From assembly GCA_050738595.1 (NCBI GenBank), contig JBOHZR010000141.1, forward strand, positions 1 through 64,000: a DNA stretch of 64,000 bases. Direction: 5' to 3'. Below, one piece after another: positions 34,951-43,163 of this stretch (positions are counted from its first letter, which is position 1; each line of letters starts with the position of its first letter). This DNA comes from JASHUC01 sp050738595 (lineage in GTDB: Bacteria; Pseudomonadota; Gammaproteobacteria; Steroidobacterales; Steroidobacteraceae). A program made the translations under genes and the position numbers. A model generated the notes under the pieces. It searched no databases, was not told the DNA's origin, and saw only the letters and a program-made list of their open reading frames with translations.

Positions 34951-36533
34951 TGCTGCACGCGTCCGCGCTCTGCCTGGCCGTGCGCGAGCCCGAGCCGCTC
35001 GAAAGTGGCTTCCCTGATTCGCTTGCGGTCGAGCTTGCCGGCATTGCCAGTGATCGGAAACGAATCGAAATGAAGCAAGTAGGCTGGAACCATATGGTTC
35101 GGTAGACACCCCTTGAGAAACCGGCGCAGCGTCGCTTCCGGGATTTGCCTTCCGCTCAACGTCGTATACGCGCACGCGACATCCTCGCCCACGCTGATGT
35201 TGGGCACGGCGAACGCGACTGCGTCCACGATCTCGGGATGTCGCACAGTCTCGACCTCGACCTCGGTGGGGCTGACCCTGAATCCGCGTGTCTTGATCAT
35301 CTCGTCACCGCGCGCGACGAAGTAAAGGTATCCTTCCTCGTCCCGATGCACGCGATCTCCGCTGAAGACGAGCGTCTCGCCCGGAAATCTCGGATGCGAT
35401 CGAAATACGCGGTCCGTGTTTTCGGGATCGTTCCAATAGCCCTTGGTGACCGTAGCGCCGCGATGCACGAGCTCGCCTACTACGCCGGCCGGACACTCCT
35501 CCCCTTTCTCGTCGAGTACCATCACCTGGCAATCCGGGATCGCCTTGCCGATGGAGGTCGGATGCTGGTCGAGCTTCGATGGATCGAGATAGGTCGACCG
35601 GAAGGCCTCGGTGAGGCCGAACATCGAGAAGATCTGAGCCGATGGGAATGTGCGCCGGACGTCGTGGATCATCTCGTCCGAGAGCCGGCCGCCCGTCGAG
35701 CAGATGTAGCGAAGCGCCGAGAAGTCGCGTCCGGTGGTGTTGACCGGCAGCCGCTTGTCGAAGATCTTCGTGATGAACACGGGCATGAGCGGGAGTGCCG
35801 TAATGCGCTCGTTCGCGAGCAGCGCGAACAGGTCGGCCGGAAGCGCGAGGTCGTGCAAATGGAGGCTGCAGCCCTTGCGAAGCGTCTGCCAGATCTGATT
35901 GAGCCCGTAATCGAAATTGAAGGAGAGAACGCAGCCGATCCGCTCGTCTTCGCGCGTATCGAGATACTCCGCGATGATGTCCGCGCCATCGGCAAGGTTG
36001 CGATGGGAGATCAGGATCCCCTTTGGCCGGCCGGTCGATCCGGAGGAGTAAATGATCGCCGCATTGTCGTTTCCGATCCGTTCGTAGATGAGACGCGGCT
36101 CGATGTGCTCACGCATGTAAGCAATGTTCGGGAATTTGGCGTCGAGCGCGCCGTGACCAACCAGGAGCTTTACCAGCGAGGCGAACTCGGCGACCTCACT
36201 CATCCTGTCGGAGTCGGTGATCATCGCCGTCATCCCCGAGTTCTCGATGATGTGACGTACGTTCGCAGGCTTGAGCCGCGGCAGGATGGGCACGACGACG
36301 GCATTTGCGAACAGCACACCCAGGATCGCGGACACTTGGTCGACCGTCTTCTCCATGCAGATGCCGACGCGATCCCCGCTCCGGATGCCGATGTCACGCA
36401 GACATGCGGCGGTCGCCTGTGCCTCCCGAGCAAGAGCAGCGAAGGTGACGCGGCGCGCGGGGGAGATGATCGCGAGCTTCTCTGGGAGCCTCGCAGCCGT
36501 GTCCAGCAGAAAGGCGGGAATCGATCGCATCAT
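34947..36533 (-). CDS. AMP-forming amino-acyl ligase, partner of glutamate mutase (VinN-like role proposed)
   Basis: A 528-residue adenylate-forming ligase with P-loop IIYSSGSTGRPKGILISH (about 156-173), pocket motif LSFNFDYGLNQI, A5 MFGLTEAFRSTYLDP, FSGDRVHRDEEG and hinge DEMIKTRGFRVSPTEVE; the C-terminal lysine is in GNAGKLDRK. It is paralogous to 24682-26304. The ATG at 36533 overlaps the ACP stop, and its own stop overlaps glmS. By analogy with vicenistatin-type 3-methylaspartate:ACP ligases it should load methylaspartate on the ACP at 36530; specificity is inferred from the operon. Confidence 0.88.
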   Translation of the reverse strand: MMRSIPAFLLDTAARLPEKLAIISPARRVTFAALAREAQATAACLRDIGIRSGDRVGICMEKTVDQVSAILGVLFANAVVVPILPRLKPANVRHIIENSGMTAMITDSDRMSEVAEFASLVKLLVGHGALDAKFPNIAYMREHIEPRLIYERIGNDNAAIIYSSGSTGRPKGILISHRNLADGADIIAEYLDTREDERIGCVLSFNFDYGLNQIWQTLRKGCSLHLHDLALPADLFALLANERITALPLMPVFITKIFDKRLPVNTTGRDFSALRYICSTGGRLSDEMIHDVRRTFPSAQIFSMFGLTEAFRSTYLDPSKLDQHPTSIGKAIPDCQVMVLDEKGEECPAGVVGELVHRGATVTKGYWNDPENTDRVFRSHPRFPGETLVFSGDRVHRDEEGYLYFVARGDEMIKTRGFRVSPTEVEVETVRHPEIVDAVAFAVPNISVGEDVACAYTTLSGRQIPEATLRRFLKGCLPNHMVPAYLLHFDSFPITGNAGKLDRKRIREATFERLGLAHGQAERGRVQQ

Positions 36534-36787
36534 GGCTGCGAGCTCACGGTGCCTCGCCTCTTCTCAACGAGCCGAAGCAGGTCGGACAACCGCGCAAGGT
36601 TCTCACGGACGAGATCTTCGGGCTCGAACTCGATGCCGAACTCCGACTGCGCGAAAACGGCGAGACTCACGATGCTGAAGGAATCCAGGATTTGGGTTTT
36701 CAGCAGATCGGCGTCGGCCGAAATCTCTCCTGAGAATCCGGTTTCGCGTCGAATGTAATCTCTCAAAATCTCAAGTTCCGAGGCCAT
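36530..36787 (-). CDS. Acyl carrier protein of the glutamate-mutase operon
   Basis: An 85-residue carrier protein with pantetheine-site serine in ILDSFSIVSL and acidic helix II. The ATG at 36787 heads an operon of six overlapping or nearly overlapping genes. It is the expected holder of methylaspartyl and then aminoisobutyryl groups. It differs from the other three carrier proteins around the serine (DSF rather than DSL, TSL or DSM), so cross-talk may be limited. Confidence 0.87.
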   Translation of the reverse strand: MASELEILRDYIRRETGFSGEISADADLLKTQILDSFSIVSLAVFAQSEFGIEFEPEDLVRENLARLSDLLRLVEKRRGTVSSQP

Positions 36788-36858
36788 CTGTAGTCTTCTT
36801 TTCTGCCAAATCTGAATGCGAGCTCATCCCGTCGCGACCACCACCGACCCGCCCCCTC

Positions 36859-37635
36859 TCAGCTCGAAAGCGCTGCCGGGTACAACGCTATTCTTGCGCG
36901 AGACCTGCCACTCGGCGAGAGGTAGAGATAAGGAGCGATTGTAGAGGCGATTATCTCGACTGACCAGAACTTGAAGATAACGGCCGCTCCCACCCTGCGC
37001 CACCGGAGATGCCCATGCGCGCGGCGCGATGCTATGTTGAATCGCGTCAGACGGCTGAACGACCAGCTGATGCCTCGAGCTCGCAAATACTCGTTTGTGC
37101 CATGCCAGAGGCCGGCGAAACCGAGGCCCATCCGATACTCCGGAAGCACGACGAGATCGAAATCGAACACGGCCTGGCCGCGCGGATTCACGATGAACGT
37201 GCACCGCGCCTCATCCTCCTCGTAGCGCTCGAAGCAGAGCCAGACATAGCCGATCAGGTGCTCCCCGGAATACGTCCCGAGGCATATCGAGCTCTGCGAG
37301 AATCGCGCGTGCTGCACGGCTTGAGGGGCGACGACGGCGGCAAGGTCCGGATGGCCCCGTTCGAGAACCCGGACGCTGAGCTTGCGCGCGAGGCGCGACG
37401 GCAGGATCGGTGTCGGCGAAATCGGCTGCACCATGAGCTCGTAGACCAGCACTCGCAGCTGCGGTGATAGACGCGACAGCACGCGGTCGAGCGCGTAGAG
37501 CGTTCCGCATAGCAGGCCGAACTCCTGAAAGGGACTGATGAGCCGCCTCCACATAGCGCGGCCTAGGCTACACTCGGCCGCCGTATCGAGCCTGGGTCCA
37601 TGTCCGAATGGTGGCTTGTTCCGCGCGACATACAC
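36859..37635 (-). CDS. GNAT-like acyltransferase upstream of the beta-amino acid operon
   Basis: A 258-residue protein from GTG at 37635, or 231 from the ATG at 37554. The central part reads like a GNAT core: LIGYVWLCFERYEEDEARCTF strands, then FDFDLVVLPEYRMGLGFAGLW where GNATs place the acyl-donor loop, and a GISWSFSRLTRFNIASRRAH stretch typical of GNAT-like EPS proteins. It lies 71 bp upstream of the ACP on the same strand. It is the first candidate for moving the aminoacyl group from ACP to a sugar amine. That role is a guess from position. Confidence 0.6.
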   Translation of the reverse strand: MYVARNKPPFGHGPRLDTAAECSLGRAMWRRLISPFQEFGLLCGTLYALDRVLSRLSPQLRVLVYELMVQPISPTPILPSRLARKLSVRVLERGHPDLAAVVAPQAVQHARFSQSSICLGTYSGEHLIGYVWLCFERYEEDEARCTFIVNPRGQAVFDFDLVVLPEYRMGLGFAGLWHGTNEYLRARGISWSFSRLTRFNIASRRAHGHLRWRRVGAAVIFKFWSVEIIASTIAPYLYLSPSGRSRARIALYPAALSS

Positions 37636-37791
37636 GCATCGAGACCGTCATCCCGTGGCGCAATCTTAAGGTAAATAATAGGGTTATTGGTGCAAGAGGC
37701 ACCGGTCGTGCGTCGCACAATTCGACCATCGCGCGGATTCGATGCTGAGAAGCTTCCGAAGTGCGAAATCGATCAGAATCGCGGGCAGGCG

Positions 37792-38538
37792 CTATTTCGC
37801 GTCCGCCCGCGATAGGTGCTGGGCACTTTCCCTCGATTCCGCTGCTTCGAGTTTCTTCTTGAGTCCCGTGAGCGGATAACCGGCATCATAAGCGACCTTC
37901 GCCAAGCGCTTTGCGGTCGCCAGGTCGCCGATCGCGAGGTAGTAGAGTGCTACGCTGTAGTTTACGTCCGGCGAGGTCGGATCGATCCGCAGCGCCGCAT
38001 TGTACTGAGCCTTCGCGGCGTCCAACACGCGCCGATCCATGAAGCCGGGATGGTCATATCCGGCGCACTGGAGGGTTAGTCTGGTGAGGGGGTTCTTGAC
38101 GCTCGTACACCCGAGCAAATAGTTCCCGTAGATCACCCGGGCTCCTGCGTCGTCGGGCCGGAACGCAACGGCACGCTTGAAATAGCATTCTGCCGGCCGG
38201 TCGGGGAGGAATTTGCCGTTTTCGAACGCGTACCGCTCGAGCGTCTGCAGCGCGCGGTAATGGTTCGGAAAAGCCCGCAGAGTGTAATCGAGATCCTCGA
38301 TCAGGCTCCCGGTGTTGCCGTGAAGGAGTGAGGCAACGTCCTCTGTGTAGTGAAACGATTCGACCTTGTGCAGCGCATCCGGGTCACTCCAAGCCGCCGG
38401 ATCCCGATAGTCGAACGGGCCAAACGCATTCCGAAGCGTGCCGCATCCGGGAACGACCTGCGCAGCCGCCAGGGAACCGAAGGAGAGTACGGTAAGTGCG
38501 AAGACCAGCTTTGCGCAGGTCGCGAACCTTCTCGGCAC
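37792..38538 (-). CDS. Exported TPR-containing protein
   Basis: A 248-residue protein with an N-terminal signal peptide (hydrophobic stretch about 10-25 ending LAAAQ). It is followed by TPR-like helices, for example ALQTLERYAFENGKF, AECYFKRAVAFRPDDAGARV and AKAQYNAALRIDPTSPDVNY. The start is GTG at 38538. TPR proteins in polysaccharide loci often scaffold periplasmic assembly, but nothing more specific can be said. It is in line with the Tat protein upstream and the GNAT-like gene downstream. Confidence 0.75.
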   Translation of the reverse strand: MPRRFATCAKLVFALTVLSFGSLAAAQVVPGCGTLRNAFGPFDYRDPAAWSDPDALHKVESFHYTEDVASLLHGNTGSLIEDLDYTLRAFPNHYRALQTLERYAFENGKFLPDRPAECYFKRAVAFRPDDAGARVIYGNYLLGCTSVKNPLTRLTLQCAGYDHPGFMDRRVLDAAKAQYNAALRIDPTSPDVNYSVALYYLAIGDLATAKRLAKVAYDAGYPLTGLKKKLEAAESRESAQHLSRADAK

Positions 38539-38621
38539 CGCCCCACCTCCAGCCTCTTGAAACGCCGAGGTAGATTAGCACAGGCGGCGCTGCCCGAGCA
38601 GCCGAGCCGGGACCCGGGCGG

Positions 38622-40808
38622 TCAGGAGCGTGGAACGAACGCGAACTGCGGAGTGTCGCTCGCTCCGTCCGCCTGTGGAGTGTAGTTCGGTGCAGACTGA
38701 ATCAGCGCGTACGCCGGGATAGCCCCCGATACGCCCGCATCGATCGCCTGCGCCACGATCGAGATGTGAAGCGCCCAGTATCCAGAGCCGGAATTCGACG
38801 TGTCCGCATTGCCTATCGCGCTGTCCGAGTCATGCTGAAACAGCGTGTCCCCAGAATTGGCCGTAATTGTCGTCGAGAGGCTGTTCGCATGCACGTACGC
38901 TGCGTACGCCTGCGCAATGGTCAGGAATACCGGAGCAGCCGGATTGCCGCTCGCCAGATACGGCCGCTCGTAAATGCCGGCTCGACGAAAGTTCCACGTG
39001 GAATTGTTACCTATCGTTAGCAACGTATCGAGGTAAACGAAATTGCGAATCGATTCCAGATCGGACTGGTTCGACAGGTTTTCAATGCCGAGATCCGCAA
39101 TGTGTCCGAGCGCCATGCCCTGGAAGGCAACCATCCAGGAGCCACCCCAAAATTGGGTGGCCGGATAATTGGAGGCGGTGTACTGATCATATTGCCCGAG
39201 CCAGCCGATCGAGTTCTTGAATGCACCCTGATAGGTCGATCCGAGAACGTAGCGTTGATTCGTCCACTGAGCGGTGTCGTGGATGCTCTGGACATAGGCG
39301 GCAGCGAGCGCGGCGTCCGCTGCCGGCAGCGCGGCGCCGTTGAGGCTGGTGGGGGTGATCGCCGCCACCTGACCCGCGGTGCGCCAGGCCCAGGCGGCAC
39401 CGCGAGTCGTAAGCGGTGCGTTGATGCACGCAAGCACGCCGCCCCCGAAGCGGGTCGGGGGGTTCGATTCGATGATATTCGTCATTGCAGCGAACTGCAG
39501 TGACTCGAGCTGGGTCCATCGACCCTCGATCACATACGCCAGATAGCCGATCGAGGGGTGATGAGGAATGTCCCAGGCGCCGTTGTTGCCGCCGGTAGGC
39601 GTCGGAGGCTGCGTACCCCATCCTGTCGTGAACGTCGTATTGGGGTAGCTCAGATAATTGGCGACACGTCCCGTCGTCTCGTCTCGATAGTGGATCGGCC
39701 AGCGGCCAGCGCCGCGATTATTGCTGATGGTTGCCACATAGGCCCGCGAATCCGCCGTCGTGCAGTAAAGCGCTTCCCATTGCGGGAGGATGCCGATCGA
39801 CGCCTGATATCCCGCATTCCCCATCGGATTCACGTAGTTGCCGAGCGCGAAGGGCGTGGGATTCAAGGCAGATGCGAAGCCCGCGAATGCCGCCGGCGAG
39901 GGATTCGCATACCCATAGCTGGGTACCATCTTCGTTGCGCGGAGGTAAGCTGGGTTGTGGCTCGGTGTCAGCAAAGGATTCGTCCCGATCCAGTCGACGC
40001 GCGACCACCGAGTATGCGAATAGTGACTCAGGCTCCCCGAGAACACCACCGCGCCTCCGACATTGAGGCTGATCGTGTAATCCCGCTCCCCAGGCGCCGC
40101 GACGCCGATCCATCCGTTCTCGACGACCGTCTCGATTTCCGTCGAGCCGTTGGAATAGCACCGCACGAAGAACCACAGTGCCACGTGCGCGTCTGACGTG
40201 GGGCAGTAATAGTGAAACTCGGACATCACCGGTCCCAGGATCTGGCGTACGCGCCCGCCCTTCCCCTTGTTCCACGTGGACAGATCAACGCCGAGGCACG
40301 ACTGCAGCGTATAGGTCCCCGTCACCTGGCCGGAGAACGTTGCCGTAACGGTGAGGCTCGTGGGTTCGGGGACGTTCGAGCCGGAAGGGGCTGTCGCGGT
40401 GGTTGACAATCTGATGACGTTCGGGACGTTCTGCGTGAACTGCGCAATCCCGCTCAGCACGGCGTATTTCACGCTCCCGTCCGGCCATCTGTTGCGGACC
40501 ACGGCCTGCGAGCTCGCGGCGCTCGTCGCGATGTAATGACCTGACGGCACATCACCCTGACGAAAAACGTGCCCGAACGTCCAGCCGTACGTGCCGGACG
40601 GAGCTGCACTCGTCAGGCCGAGTGTCGGCAGCCCGACGCCTACCGGGCCGCACGAAGTCGTAGTAGAGATCCCTCCAGCGACGGTCAACCGCATCGGCGG
40701 GCATAGCGTTGACGCGAACGCAAGTCCTGATGTCGCGGTTCCGGCCACACCCGTGGCCGCGATCAGGAATTCGCGTCTGCTGAGATCCTTCGACCCCTGC
40801 TCTTTCAC
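38622..40808 (-). CDS. Large Tat-exported protein of unknown function
   Basis: A 728-residue protein with a twin-arginine leader (SRREFLIAATG at about residues 10-20, then a hydrophobic stretch ending in an ALA-like site near FASTL). The mature protein is rich in Trp, Tyr, Ser and Asn. An early region reads WTFGHVFRQGDVPSGHYI and RNRWPDGSVKYAVLSG, reminiscent of the N-terminal beta domain of exo-rhamnogalacturonan-lyase-like families. A helical middle part suggests an alpha-toroid fold. That family link is only a pattern impression. No PEP-CTERM tail is present. An extracytoplasmic enzyme acting on the polysaccharide is a reasonable hypothesis. The start is GTG at 40808. Confidence 0.65.
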   Translation of the reverse strand: MKEQGSKDLSRREFLIAATGVAGTATSGLAFASTLCPPMRLTVAGGISTTTSCGPVGVGLPTLGLTSAAPSGTYGWTFGHVFRQGDVPSGHYIATSAASSQAVVRNRWPDGSVKYAVLSGIAQFTQNVPNVIRLSTTATAPSGSNVPEPTSLTVTATFSGQVTGTYTLQSCLGVDLSTWNKGKGGRVRQILGPVMSEFHYYCPTSDAHVALWFFVRCYSNGSTEIETVVENGWIGVAAPGERDYTISLNVGGAVVFSGSLSHYSHTRWSRVDWIGTNPLLTPSHNPAYLRATKMVPSYGYANPSPAAFAGFASALNPTPFALGNYVNPMGNAGYQASIGILPQWEALYCTTADSRAYVATISNNRGAGRWPIHYRDETTGRVANYLSYPNTTFTTGWGTQPPTPTGGNNGAWDIPHHPSIGYLAYVIEGRWTQLESLQFAAMTNIIESNPPTRFGGGVLACINAPLTTRGAAWAWRTAGQVAAITPTSLNGAALPAADAALAAAYVQSIHDTAQWTNQRYVLGSTYQGAFKNSIGWLGQYDQYTASNYPATQFWGGSWMVAFQGMALGHIADLGIENLSNQSDLESIRNFVYLDTLLTIGNNSTWNFRRAGIYERPYLASGNPAAPVFLTIAQAYAAYVHANSLSTTITANSGDTLFQHDSDSAIGNADTSNSGSGYWALHISIVAQAIDAGVSGAIPAYALIQSAPNYTPQADGASDTPQFAFVPRS

Positions 40809-41050
40809 TGCACGTCTCCGCTCGGATTGAGGGCGCCCTCGAGGCCTTAGTAGGCGCTTCGCTATTTATACCGAACCATTTCCGCCGTGCAACTGTAGCC
40901 GTCCGGCGTCAATGTGCCGCAGACTGTCCGAGTGTCGATTCACGCGCTTGATGCGATGCGCACAGGCCTTTTGCCACGTTATGTTTTGCCAGCTCGGGCA
41001 GTCGCGTGTGACCAAAGTCTCATTTTCAATCAAATCCTGCCGAATTCGAC

Positions 41051-41959
41051 CTAACCCGGCGTCCCGCCGATGCCGCCGAGCCAATCGATTACGCAGAGCG
41101 AGGCCTTCGCGAGCGATTCTCGTGAGGAAAACGTGTGGTCCGCATCACTGAGGCGCACCTCGCGGACGCGCGGCGACGACAGGCATCGTCGCCACAATGA
41201 TGACCCGCCGCGGTAGTCCTCGAATTCCGCGGCCGTCAGGTCTTGTCCGCTAAGGATGAGGAGAATGGGCTTCTCGAACGCGCCGATTCCCTCGGCCATG
41301 CGATCGAGGAAGTTACGCGTCCCCGTGCGCTTCGGATCAGGGCCGCTTTCACCGGACCACCAGGCGCGCCGCACGAGAGTGACGAAATCCCGCACGACTG
41401 TCCGGGGCTCCAAGGCACCGGAGCCGATCTTCCTCCAGAGCGATCGCTCCGTGAGCCTGCGCCAGTAGTAGTGGCGCACTATGGCACGTGCAGCTCCGGA
41501 TTCGGTTCGTACCCAAGGGTTGATGAGGACGAGGCCGGCGAGGCGCGCATCGCTCTTGCAGTACATGAGAGCCGCAGAGGCAGCATCACACAGGCCGAGT
41601 ACAACGACGGCCCGTAAGGCAAGTTCTGCGGCGAAGAACGCGTCGATCGCCGCCCGAATATCGTCATCAATCGATTCGAATGTGCGCCTCGATCCGCTGC
41701 TGTCACCCATACCACGATAATCGAAGCGCAGCGCCGCGTAGCCTTCTGCGGCCAGGCGACGCGCCATGAGAACGAACTGCCTGTGACTGCCAGCCCGATA
41801 CTGAGGTCCTCCGACGACGACTAGCACGCCGACGCTGCGGCTCGCAGCGGCCGGCCGATGCACGATAGCGACGAGATCGTCTCCTTCGCACCGAAACACG
41901 ATTGCGCTTTCGCGACTCGCGCTCGTCGAAGGCGCCGCCGGTTGAATGACGGAGCTCAT
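41051..41959 (-). CDS. Alpha/beta hydrolase 1, XrtA-associated, with cysteine at the nucleophile elbow
   Basis: A 302-residue alpha/beta hydrolase of the type found with XrtA ligase/decarboxylase genes (TIGR03100-like). Core motifs are LRFDYRGMGDSSGS, the elbow VLGLCDAASAAL (Cys124 in place of the usual serine) and a late SDADHTFSS with the catalytic histidine. The ATG at 41959 overlaps the hydrolase 2 stop (ATGA). A cysteine nucleophile suits thioester exchange, so a thioesterase or acyltransferase role on carrier-protein substrates is likely. It is transcribed after the ACP and hydrolase 2. Confidence 0.85.
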   Translation of the reverse strand: MSSVIQPAAPSTSASRESAIVFRCEGDDLVAIVHRPAAASRSVGVLVVVGGPQYRAGSHRQFVLMARRLAAEGYAALRFDYRGMGDSSGSRRTFESIDDDIRAAIDAFFAAELALRAVVVLGLCDAASAALMYCKSDARLAGLVLINPWVRTESGAARAIVRHYYWRRLTERSLWRKIGSGALEPRTVVRDFVTLVRRAWWSGESGPDPKRTGTRNFLDRMAEGIGAFEKPILLILSGQDLTAAEFEDYRGGSSLWRRCLSSPRVREVRLSDADHTFSSRESLAKASLCVIDWLGGIGGTPG

Positions 41960-42786
41960 ATCGATGCTCCACAAAGGGCACCCACCGTGGCGCGCACCAT
42001 CTCGTCGAGGCATGCGACCTCGACCGTGGCCCAGAACGGCTCTCCGGTAAACGTACGCACGAACACGTGCCCGGCAGATTGCTCGTCGTGACCGATGAGC
42101 CTGCGCGAGGACTCGGCGATCCCCTCTTCCGGGTCGCGGATCACCTCCATCCAGTGGATCGACTCGAAGGGTTTCGGTAGCTCCCGGGGTGGGACGAGCG
42201 CATCCAGATCGGCGGCGAGACCACCCTCGACCGGGTACCCGCCGACCTCCAGCGTCTCGCCCGCGGCAAGCCGCGCGCGCAATTCCGTTACCCGTTCACG
42301 GCGAGCTTCGGCGAGCGCTCCCGCCGCCGTCCGCAGGCGCAGGAACTGTGTGAGATGCCTGCCCCCGTCGAAAACGGGTTGCCAGAGCACGGCGCTCGGA
42401 GCTTCGACTATGCGTCCCGCACTGACCGCTGAAAGTGCGAGTGCCGCGCCGAGCCGGATCGCAAGGATCGAGGTGACGGGCGCGCCCTGATGCGAGCTCC
42501 AGGCGCAGACGCGTGCAAGATCGTCTTCCCAAACGCTCCAGCGAGCCTCCGCGAAGTCTCCGTCACTATCGCCGGTTCCGAAAAGGTCCGGCACGAGCAC
42601 GGCGCTTCCTTCCGCTGCGAGCCGCAGGGCCGTCTCCGTCACCATGCGACGGCACTTGTTCATCTCTTCCGCAAAGGGTGGCACGACGAGCACGCACCTC
42701 GATATGTGCCGCGGCCGTCGCACCAGAAGGAAAAGCTCGCCCTTCCCGCCCGGCAAACGATATGCGGATACTGTGGTGTCGCTCAC
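41956..42786 (-). CDS. Alpha/beta hydrolase 2, XrtA-associated
   Basis: A 276-residue alpha/beta-hydrolase-like protein. VLVVPPFAEEMNKCRRMV and VLVPDLFGTGDSDGDF match the second XrtA-linked hydrolase family (TIGR03101-like), whose elbow region (ILAIRLGAALAL) lacks a clear GxSxG. The fold is therefore clear but hydrolase chemistry is uncertain. GTG at 42786 overlaps the ACP stop as GTGA. It is coupled to hydrolase 1, and the two probably act together on the ACP-bound product. Confidence 0.85.
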   Translation of the reverse strand: MSDTTVSAYRLPGGKGELFLLVRRPRHISRCVLVVPPFAEEMNKCRRMVTETALRLAAEGSAVLVPDLFGTGDSDGDFAEARWSVWEDDLARVCAWSSHQGAPVTSILAIRLGAALALSAVSAGRIVEAPSAVLWQPVFDGGRHLTQFLRLRTAAGALAEARRERVTELRARLAAGETLEVGGYPVEGGLAADLDALVPPRELPKPFESIHWMEVIRDPEEGIAESSRRLIGHDEQSAGHVFVRTFTGEPFWATVEVACLDEMVRATVGALCGASI

Positions 42787-43034
42787 ACCGCCGCTTTTTC
42801 GGACACGAACCTGACGAGTTTGCCCAGCGTTGCGAAGACTTCCGCGTTCAATTCATCGTCTTCGACTGTGATTCCGCACTCGTCCTCGAGCATCGTGATC
42901 ACCTGCACCACGGCCATCGAGTCAAGCTCGGGTATACTGCCGAGGAGCGGACTCTCCTCGGTGAGTTGATCGGCGCGAGCGCCCAGATTGAGTGCATCTC
43001 GGAGGATGTTCTTGACCTGCTTGACTCTGTCCAT
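42783..43034 (-). CDS. Acyl carrier protein, XrtA-associated
   Basis: An 83-residue carrier protein with pantetheine serine in IPELDSMAVVQV and the acidic ED-rich second half typical of ACPs. The ATG at 43034 gives standard length. It is first in a three-gene overlapping operon with hydrolases 2 and 1. In most XrtA loci this ACP sits with the ligase/decarboxylase pair; here that pair is about 15 kb away at 24682-27539. It is divergent from the asparagine-synthetase-like gene (129-bp gap). Confidence 0.87.
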   Translation of the reverse strand: MDRVKQVKNILRDALNLGARADQLTEESPLLGSIPELDSMAVVQVITMLEDECGITVEDDELNAEVFATLGKLVRFVSEKAAV

Positions 43035-43163
43035 GATCGAAACGGCACTATATGGGCGGTACGATGTTGGGAGACTGCGGCGGCGCACCCGAAGTATACA
43101 ACAAGCGGGTACGCCGAAATCCTGCGATCTGCCTTGGTTCTAGCGCGAACCGCCCCTAGCCGC

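Noticed and set aside
35145..36758. Long plus-strand frame opposite the AMP-ligase
   Set aside because: A shadow of the ligase gene, rich in Arg/Asp/Val with no domain signature.
36788..36858. Cobalamin riboswitch ahead of the glutamate-mutase operon
   Set aside because: Only 71 bp lie upstream of the ACP gene, too short for a B12 riboswitch, and no B12-box-like sequence was seen.
43043..43058. Possible sigma-54 promoter (GG-N10-GC) upstream of the AsnB-like gene
   Set aside because: The spacing fits, but the -12 half reads GGGC instead of TTGC and the -24 half starts with C. This is too weak to call despite the PrsR-type activator in the window.
42513..43163. N-terminal extension of the AsnB-like frame through the ACP gene
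   Set aside because: The frame is open by chance opposite the well-supported ACP and hydrolase 2 genes; the encoded sequence matches nothing in the family, and ATG 43164 starts the conserved domain.
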